Below the pieces are notes generated by a model that saw only the letters and a program-made list of their open reading frames with translations, was not told where the DNA came from and did no database searches. Shown here one piece after another: positions 5,997-10,707 of a stretch of 10,707 nt of DNA (position 1 is the stretch's first letter; each line of letters opens with the position of its first letter). Position numbers and translations under genes: made by a program. The DNA lies in contig JAPYMU010000164.1 in assembly GCA_028286165.1 (NCBI GenBank), positions 1 to 10,707 of the forward strand. Reading direction: 5' to 3'. Origin of the DNA: Spongiicolonus versatilis (lineage in GTDB: Bacteria > Pseudomonadota > Gammaproteobacteria > Arenicellales > Spongiicolonaceae).

Positions 5997-8231
5997 CTAC
6001 CCGGCCAGCGGCAGGTTAAGGGTGAACACCGCGCCCGGCGCGTCCTGGCGCTGGTTGGCCTGCAGGTGGCCGCCGTGGTGTTCGGCAATCATCCGCGCCA
6101 CGTACAAACCCAGCCCGAGGTGCGACTTGCCGCCGCTTTTCTGGCTCAGCGAAACCATGGGGTCAAAAATTCTTTCGCGCAAATCCTCCGGCAGCGGCGC
6201 GCCGCTGTTGATGATGCGCAGGATGACGCGGTTTTCCATGCGGTTGATGCGAAACAGCACCGGCGAGTCGCGGTCGCCGAACTCCACCGCATTGTCGGTG
6301 AGTTTGTCCAGCATCTGGGCGAAGTGCTCGGCCGAGGCGGAAATCATCTGCGCCTCAATGGTGCGCTCCACGATAAAACGGTGGCCGGGGTGCGCCACCT
6401 GGCAGCCCTCCACATAACTGCTGACAAACTCGCACAGGTTGAGCCGCTCCAGCGTTTCACTGTGCATGGCATCCTCCAGATTGGCGGCTTCGGTGAGGTT
6501 GGTGATGATGGAGCGCAGCCGCTTCAGGCCGTTCTGCGCGCGCTTGACGTACTGCGCGTATTTTTCGTTGTTGCCGGGGATTTGCTCCTCCAGATTGTGC
6601 AGCGAGGAGTTCACCACATTGAGCGGGTTGCTGATCTCGTGCGCCAGCGTGTCGGGCATGGTTTCCAGATAGCGGGTGTACTGGTTCAGTTTGCCTAACA
6701 TGGAGGAAATGCCGCGCGACAGGTCGCCGATCTCATCGGCGGCGCGGGCGTCGGGTTGAATCTGCACCGCGCGCACCCGGCCTTCCGGGGTGATGGCCTG
6801 CTCCGAGGCGTTGCGCAGTTTGCGGATGCGCCGCGTCAGGCGGAAGGAAAAATAGGCCAGACTTAAAATCAGCAGGACAAAAACCGCGAAGGTGATGACG
6901 GCGATGTTCTGCACCAGTTTGTTCTGCGGGCCGAGGGTCTGGCCGCTGGTCTGCTCCACCAGCACCGCACCGAGCAGGCCGTCGGCGGACACGATGCGCG
7001 CGGCGGTGAGCAGCACCTGGGTTTCGCTCTGCGGCGTCTGGCTGCGGTGCACCGGCACCGGCGATGCATCCGCCGCATCCGACAGCGCGCGGCTGACGAT
7101 GGTGTTCCACGCGGTGTCGTAGTCGCTCTGCCCGGAGGCGCGGCTGACTTCCAGCGCGCTCAGCACCTTGCCCGACAGCCACGACACCGTCGAGGTCAGC
7201 CGCTCGGCGACGCGCGCGGCGATGCGGCCGGCGGCGGTGCCGGCCTCGGGTTTGGGCGGCGGCGGCGGGGCGGCGATGCTGGCCGGGTTGCCGACCACGG
7301 CGCGGATGCTGCGCTCGGTGTCAATAATCCAGATGCGCGCGCCGGGGCGGTCCAGGCCGCGCAGGATGTCGGAGATCTCCGGCGAGTCGCGGTAGATGCG
7401 GGTGAACGGCCGCGGCGCATCCGGGAAAGTGGACAGCACGCGGTCCACCTGGCGCGCTTCCGGGTCGTCCACATCGGCGATGGAAAAGCCGACCCGGGTG
7501 TTGCGGTCCACCAGCGCCAGCGGCAGGCGGATTTCAATGTTGTAGCCGCCGCCCACCGGCGCCTGCACCGCGGCGATGTCCAGCGGCTCGCCGGTGAGCG
7601 GATAGGCCCAATCGGCGTCCATCAGGTAGACGCTCATGCGCCCCGGGCGGCGGGCGGTGAACAGGTAGCGCTGGGTGGCGCCGCCGGCGGCCTGGGTGGT
7701 GAGCCGCAGGTGGTCGCTGTTGTTCAGCCGGCGCAGTTCGGTGTCGCGGTGGACGGTGACGTCGTCGCGCACGTGGAAGAAGGCGTACACGAAGTTGTTA
7801 AAGTGGCTGAGCACGTTGTAGAACGACAGCGCCGAGATGTCGTCCCGGGCGCTGCACTGCCACGGGTGGACGCTGAAGAAGCGGGTGTCGTTAAACACCC
7901 GGCCCCAGTCGGCGGCGCTGCCGTCGATCTGCAAGGGGCCGTCCAACTGGTGGGAGAAGAAGTCGTTGGGCCGCGCCAGCAGGGTGGGAATGCCGATGTC
8001 GGGGTCGAACAACTGCGGCCGGTTGTGCAGCACCGTGGCCACCGCCTGGGCGGTGAGGCTCAGCGCCTGCTCCTGGCCGGCGAGGAGAAACTTCTGCGTC
8101 TCCAGAATGTACCGGTAGCCGACCCAGGGCAGCAGCAGAAAGGTCATTGTTATCAGCAGCAACTTGGTGCGGATGCTGAGGATGCCCTTGCGGTTGCGGC
8201 TGCGGCCGCTTTGCTGGCTGGTGCTTTTCAT
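5997..8231 (-). CDS. pdsS: Sensor histidine kinase of the proteobacterial dedicated sortase type
   Basis: This 744-residue inner-membrane kinase has a first membrane helix at about 24-41, a periplasmic region of some 400 residues, a second helix at about 442-462, a HAMP linker to about 515, a HisKA helix with phospho-acceptor H531 in LAHEISNPLNVV, and an ATPase domain with the N box (LDKLTDNAVEF, N647) and GLGLY at 706-710. The periplasmic part carries a CBM9-like pattern: LQIDGSAADWG at 100-110, YAFFHVRDD at 149-157, NNSDHLRL at 170-177, GYNIEIRLPLALV at 229-241 and VGFSIADVDD at 247-256. The whole-protein pattern matches my memory of the TIGR03785 sortase-system kinases. A proline run lies at 322-326. 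The gene starts 2 bases after the regulator's stop. Its own stop is 4 bases from the convergent FAD enzyme. The symbol rests on memory of the family name. Confidence 0.8.
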   Translation of the reverse strand: MKSTSQQSGRSRNRKGILSIRTKLLLITMTFLLLPWVGYRYILETQKFLLAGQEQALSLTAQAVATVLHNRPQLFDPDIGIPTLLARPNDFFSHQLDGPLQIDGSAADWGRVFNDTRFFSVHPWQCSARDDISALSFYNVLSHFNNFVYAFFHVRDDVTVHRDTELRRLNNSDHLRLTTQAAGGATQRYLFTARRPGRMSVYLMDADWAYPLTGEPLDIAAVQAPVGGGYNIEIRLPLALVDRNTRVGFSIADVDDPEARQVDRVLSTFPDAPRPFTRIYRDSPEISDILRGLDRPGARIWIIDTERSIRAVVGNPASIAAPPPPPKPEAGTAAGRIAARVAERLTSTVSWLSGKVLSALEVSRASGQSDYDTAWNTIVSRALSDAADASPVPVHRSQTPQSETQVLLTAARIVSADGLLGAVLVEQTSGQTLGPQNKLVQNIAVITFAVFVLLILSLAYFSFRLTRRIRKLRNASEQAITPEGRVRAVQIQPDARAADEIGDLSRGISSMLGKLNQYTRYLETMPDTLAHEISNPLNVVNSSLHNLEEQIPGNNEKYAQYVKRAQNGLKRLRSIITNLTEAANLEDAMHSETLERLNLCEFVSSYVEGCQVAHPGHRFIVERTIEAQMISASAEHFAQMLDKLTDNAVEFGDRDSPVLFRINRMENRVILRIINSGAPLPEDLRERIFDPMVSLSQKSGGKSHLGLGLYVARMIAEHHGGHLQANQRQDAPGAVFTLNLPLAG

Positions 8232-8233
8232 TC

Positions 8234-8935
8234 TCAGCCGTCCCCGGCGCGCCAGCGGTAGCCGATGCCGAACACCGTTTCAATCATCGCAAAGTCGGCG
8301 TCCACCTCGCGGAATTTTTTGCGCACCCGGCGCACGTAGCCATTGATGGAATTTTTTTCCACATAACTCTGGCGCGTCACCTGCATCAGGCTGTCGTAGG
8401 TCTTGACCATGCCCGGCTTGCGCGCCAGCGACTCCACCAGCCAGAACTCGGTGAGGGTGAAGTTGAGCGCGGCGCCGTCCCACGACGCCGCCATACTGCC
8501 GGGGTCCATGCGCAACTTGCCGAGGGTGAGGGCGCTCTCGTCCTCGCTGCGCGACTGGATGCCCTCGGCGATGCGAAACAGCGAGTTAATGCGCACGGTG
8601 AGAAACGGCAGGCTGACCGGCTTGGTCAGGTAGTCCCAGGCGTCCAGCCGCAGGCCGGAAACGCGGTCCACATCGCTGTCGCGCGCGGTGAGAAAAATAA
8701 TCGGCAGGCCCGGACTCATGGAGCGCAATTCTCGGCACAGGTCAAAACCGCCGTCCATCTCGTCTTCCAGCATGATGTCCAGAATGGCCAGGTCGGGCAG
8801 TTGCCGGCGGAAGTGGGCGAGGGCGTCTTTGCGGTTGGCGAAAGTGCAGATGTCGTAGCCCTGTGATGACAGCGCATCGGCGTAGTTTTCGCGCTGGTCG
8901 GCGTCGTCCTCAATGATGGCGATGGTGCGGCTCAT
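8234..8935 (-). CDS. pdsR: OmpR-type response regulator of the proteobacterial dedicated sortase type
   Basis: The 233-residue DNA-binding regulator has a receiver domain (about 4-120) with acidic pocket D10-D11, phospho-acceptor D53 in LAILDIMLEDEMDGG, T83 in FLTARD, and K105-P106. A winged-helix output domain (about 133-230) ends in IETVFGIGYRW. The insertion EDEMDGG after the phosphorylation site and KPVSLPFLTVRINSLFR after the receiver fit the TIGR03787 regulator family, normally paired with the sortase-system kinase encoded just downstream here. Its targets are expected to include sortase and sortase-substrate genes, none of which are in this window. The start has no Shine-Dalgarno; an A-rich leader precedes it. 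It is the first gene of a two-gene unit transcribed from the 8936-9125 gap. Confidence 0.82.
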   Translation of the reverse strand: MSRTIAIIEDDADQRENYADALSSQGYDICTFANRKDALAHFRRQLPDLAILDIMLEDEMDGGFDLCRELRSMSPGLPIIFLTARDSDVDRVSGLRLDAWDYLTKPVSLPFLTVRINSLFRIAEGIQSRSEDESALTLGKLRMDPGSMAASWDGAALNFTLTEFWLVESLARKPGMVKTYDSLMQVTRQSYVEKNSINGYVRRVRKKFREVDADFAMIETVFGIGYRWRAGDG

Positions 8936-9125
8936 GGCTTTTTTGCAAGTGTTGTTTTTTTGGCACAGCCGCCGGTGGGCGGAATTCCTTGTCTACATAA
9001 CACGATTCGCCGCCCGGCTGGAGAATTCGGGGCAAATGCCACTGCTTTGCCACATGTTAAGCCGCAAGTTGCCACCCGGCGGGGCTGTAATGGGCGCACG
9101 AGTAACCACAAATGGCGGTGCGATA
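8936..9125. other. Divergent intergenic region between the regulator and the small gene
   Basis: This 190-base gap must hold the promoters of the two-component unit (leftward) and of the small gene (rightward). I find no convincing -35/-10 pair in either direction. Visible elements are an AT-rich stretch with T runs (8940-8961), a GGAATTCC palindrome (8981-8988), and an inverted repeat GGCAAA-N9-TTTGCC at 9031-9051, which could be an operator. Confidence 0.4.
9031..9051. repeat. Inverted repeat, possible operator
   Basis: GGCAAA (9031-9036) and TTTGCC (9046-9051) are perfect 6-base arms around a 9-base spacer. Arm centres are 15 bases apart, about one and a half helix turns. The repeat lies between two divergent genes, a position suited to a regulator site, but six-base arms can occur by chance. 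Confidence 0.3.
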
Positions 9126-9386
9126 ATGAACAGCAAGCGGGTTTTTGTCCCTTTGACCGACGAAGTCCTTTACCGGCATCCGGAATGGATTGCCGAGGGC
9201 GGCGCGCTGACGCCGTTCAACGCCGGCCTGCCGTGCTACCGCTGGCTGGCGGAGCAGGGCGGCCATGCCGCCGCCACCGCAACTTTCACCGAAGCCGCGC
9301 CGACCGTGCGGCCGGTGCGCCGGCGGGGCGGGTTGCTGCCGGCAAGACGCCGCCGCCTGCCGTTTGCGCCGGCCTACGGAACCTGA
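9126..9386 (+). CDS. Small hypothetical protein with Arg-rich tail (86 aa)
   Basis: I do not recognise this family. The first 45 residues look like real folded protein (KRVFVPLTDEVLYRHPEWI at 4-22, then LTPFNAGLPCYRWLAEQ at 28-44). The rest is an Ala/Thr-rich linker and a basic tail with RPVRRRGG at 62-69 and ARRRRLP at 73-79, which might bind nucleic acid or an anionic partner. No signal peptide or membrane segment is seen. The ATG at 9126 is chosen because codon-like sequence and the conserved-looking start KRVFVPLTDE begin there; the frame stays open far upstream, but that part looks non-coding. The ribosome site is weak (GGCGG, 7 bases before). A strong terminator 25 bases after the stop supports it as an expressed gene. 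Confidence 0.6.
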   Translation: MNSKRVFVPLTDEVLYRHPEWIAEGGALTPFNAGLPCYRWLAEQGGHAAATATFTEAAPTVRPVRRRGGLLPARRRRLPFAPAYGT

Positions 9387-9410
9387 AAACACCGCGCCAA
9401 CCCGAAGCCA

Positions 9411-9440
9411 AAAACGCGCCGCAAAAACGGCGCGTTTTTT
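9411..9440 (+). terminator. Strong intrinsic terminator, probably bidirectional
   Basis: A perfect 11-bp stem AAAACGCGCCG / CGGCGCGTTTT (9411-9421 with 9428-9438), loop CAAAAA, continues into TT to give six T (9435-9440) on the plus strand. On the minus strand the stem ends in five T (9414-9410). It lies between the convergent small gene (stop 9386) and the methyltransferase-like gene (stop 9458) and can serve both. Confidence 0.88.
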
Positions 9441-9457
9441 ATATCCCGGCCTCACCC

Positions 9458-10141
9458 TCAGCGCAGAACATTGGCATCCGGCGGTTTCCGGTATTGCTCA
9501 AATTTGAACAAATTTTCCTGCAGCCGGCCGTTGCCAATCATGGACAGTTTCTTGATGGAAAATCCCGGCATCATATCCAACAATTGCTGCGTGCCGTAGT
9601 CCGGCGACACCAGCGCCTCGTCGGTGAGCGGGATGTATTCCAACTGCTCATTCTGCATGAACTCCATGCGCGACGGCGCCGCCGGCATTTCGCCGCGCAG
9701 GGTGGTGTAGAAATACAGCAGGCTGTCCTCCTTGCAGCCCTTGCTGACCTGGTCAATGGCGCGAATGATGCGCCGATGGTCGAGAAAATTAAGAAAATCC
9801 CACAGCAGGACCAGGTCAAACTTGTGCTTCTGCGTCAACTCCACCAGCGCCGGCGGCAGCGGCGGCTCGGTTTGCTCCTCGTCCTCGTCCGGCTCCTCGC
9901 CTTCGGGCGGCTTTGGTGCGCCGAGCAATTCTTCAAAGCAGTCAAGCACATAAATGCGGCAGTTAAACTGAAACAGATAGTCCGCCAGCGACTGCCACAC
10001 CGGCCCGGCGTTCAGGACCAGCAGTTTATCCTCGCGCGCCGCCAGCAGGTCGTACATCGCCCCCAGCCCCGGCGAGTCCATCACCCCGGAGGAGGCGCCG
10101 GTTCCCTTCCGCAAGCGCTGTTGGGCCTGCTGCAGCGACAT
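9458..10141 (-). CDS. Methyltransferase-like protein with degenerate SAM site
   Basis: This 227-residue cytoplasmic protein looks like a class I methyltransferase fold. A strand KLLVLNAGPVW at 39-49 sits where motif I should be but lacks the usual ExGxGxG glycines. CRIYVLDCFEEL at 61-72 resembles motif II with its acidic residue, and FDLVLLWDFLNFLDH at 108-122 resembles the motif IV strand and following helix. Residues 76-97 form an acidic, proline-rich insertion (EGEEPDEDEEQTEPP). The protein may be a non-catalytic relative, or a diverged enzyme. It follows the bactofilin gene by 28 bases on the same strand and ends at the shared terminator, so a role with the bactofilin scaffold is a reasonable guess, not evidence. 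There is no clear Shine-Dalgarno before the ATG. Confidence 0.7.
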   Translation of the reverse strand: MSLQQAQQRLRKGTGASSGVMDSPGLGAMYDLLAAREDKLLVLNAGPVWQSLADYLFQFNCRIYVLDCFEELLGAPKPPEGEEPDEDEEQTEPPLPPALVELTQKHKFDLVLLWDFLNFLDHRRIIRAIDQVSKGCKEDSLLYFYTTLRGEMPAAPSRMEFMQNEQLEYIPLTDEALVSPDYGTQQLLDMMPGFSIKKLSMIGNGRLQENLFKFEQYRKPPDANVLR

Positions 10142-10169
10142 TTACGGAGGCTCGCTTGCTGCCCGGCGC

Positions 10170-10652
10170 TCAGGGATTCCGGGTCTCGTCGCGGCGTGGC
10201 GGAATCTTGTCCTCGGGTTTGACGGCGCCGCGGCCCTCACCGTCGGTGTCAATGGAGCCCTTGAATTTGCAGCCGTCCTCAATGACGATGCGCGGCGTGA
10301 CAATGGAGCCGTAAACGCGCGAGGTGTTTTTCAGGGTCACCAGTTCCGAGGCCTTGAACTCGCCCTGGGCGTCGCCTTCAATGCGGATGGTGCGGGCGAA
10401 GACCTTGGTGTTGGCGCGCCCTTTGGGGCCGATAATCACGTCGTTGTCCTTGATGGAGATGGAACCCTCCACCTTGCCGTGAATGACCAGTTGCTCGCTG
10501 CCGTTGATGTCGCCCTTGATGTTGATGGTGGGCCCGATGGCGGCCCCGCCGCTTGCCGGCCGCGCCGCCGCGCCGGGAAAAGTGGACACCTTGCCGCCCG
10601 GCGCGTCCTTCTCCGCCGCCGCAACCTCGGAATTTTCAGGTTTTTTCCACAT
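10170..10652 (-). CDS. Bactofilin (polymer-forming cytoskeletal protein)
   Basis: Bactofilins polymerise without nucleotide into filaments that act as scaffolds for cell-shape, wall-modifying or polar proteins. The 160 residues show the normal plan: a flexible N-terminus (1-38, Ala/Pro/Gly-rich), a central beta-helix domain (about 39-133) and a short charged tail. The repeats are visible as INIKGDINGSEQLVIHGKVEG, VIIGPKGRANTKVFAR, IRIEGDAQGEFKASE, VTLKNTSRVYGSI and IVIEDGCKFKGSI. The MWKKPE start may be a membrane-associating segment, as in some relatives. GAGGAA (10659-10664) lies 6 bases before the ATG and fixes the start. It is the first gene of a two-gene unit with the methyltransferase-like gene. 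Confidence 0.95.
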   Translation of the reverse strand: MWKKPENSEVAAAEKDAPGGKVSTFPGAAARPASGGAAIGPTINIKGDINGSEQLVIHGKVEGSISIKDNDVIIGPKGRANTKVFARTIRIEGDAQGEFKASELVTLKNTSRVYGSIVTPRIVIEDGCKFKGSIDTDGEGRGAVKPEDKIPPRRDETRNP

Positions 10653-10707
10653 CGGAAGTTCCTCGCTGTGTTGTGAATGGATGCGCCGAGTGTAAAACGC
10701 CGGGCGG

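Noticed and set aside
7247..7275. GGC-rich run as a tandem repeat element
   Set aside because: It simply encodes the proline run (PPPPP) and neighbouring alanines of the kinase.
7047..8261. Open frame of about 400 codons antisense to the kinase
   Set aside because: Composition is low complexity (Val/Gly/Ala/Arg) and the opposite strand holds a complete kinase with all expected motifs.
8913..9125. Upstream extension of the small 86-residue gene
   Set aside because: The frame is open, but the sequence overlaps the regulator start and the intergenic region and has no protein-like character.
1..10707. CRISPR arrays, tRNA or rRNA genes, insertion sequences, phage genes
   Set aside because: No spaced repeats, cloverleaf-like sequence, transposase or terminal inverted repeats were seen in any part of the window.

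Overview
The window is compact, GC-rich bacterial chromosome with very short intergenic gaps. The gene set fits a gammaproteobacterium: DapB, a one-function homoserine dehydrogenase with an ACT domain, a bactofilin, a spore-photoproduct-lyase-like radical SAM protein, and a two-component pair of the 'proteobacterial dedicated sortase' type, best known from marine Gammaproteobacteria. The lineage is inferred from family memory, not from a search. I saw no rRNA, tRNA, CRISPR, insertion sequence or phage gene.

Layout. (1) 1-1354, plus strand: the C-terminal two thirds of an SPL-family radical SAM protein, cut by the window edge, overlapping a short-chain dehydrogenase by 17 bases. A terminator-like hairpin lies inside the end of the first gene. 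(2) 1346-1740, minus strand: remains of endonuclease V (nfi) that have lost about 95 central codons and the frame, with a possible terminator of their own. (3) 1779-5992, plus strand: dapB, hom, a hypoxanthine-type phosphoribosyltransferase and a D-2-hydroxyglutarate/D-lactate-type FAD dehydrogenase. dapB makes the lysine and diaminopimelate precursor, and hom opens the threonine/methionine branch from the same aspartate semialdehyde. hom has what looks like its own, nearly leaderless, promoter. The phosphoribosyltransferase overlaps hom (ATGA) and the FAD enzyme follows after 21 bases. (4) 5997-8935, minus strand: sensor kinase and response regulator, 2 bases apart, ending tail to tail with the FAD enzyme. 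The kinase has a large periplasmic part with a CBM9-like region. No sortase or sortase substrate lies in the window. (5) 9126-9386, plus strand: a small unrecognised gene with an Arg-rich tail, ending at a strong, probably bidirectional hairpin terminator. (6) 9458-10652, minus strand: a bactofilin followed by a protein resembling a methyltransferase with a degenerate SAM site.

Most genes are well-known families. The points worth a second look are the sortase-type regulators without a local sortase, the bactofilin with its methyltransferase-like partner, the decayed nfi, the hairpin at the radical SAM/SDR junction, and the small orphan gene. I do not see a clearly new multi-gene system.
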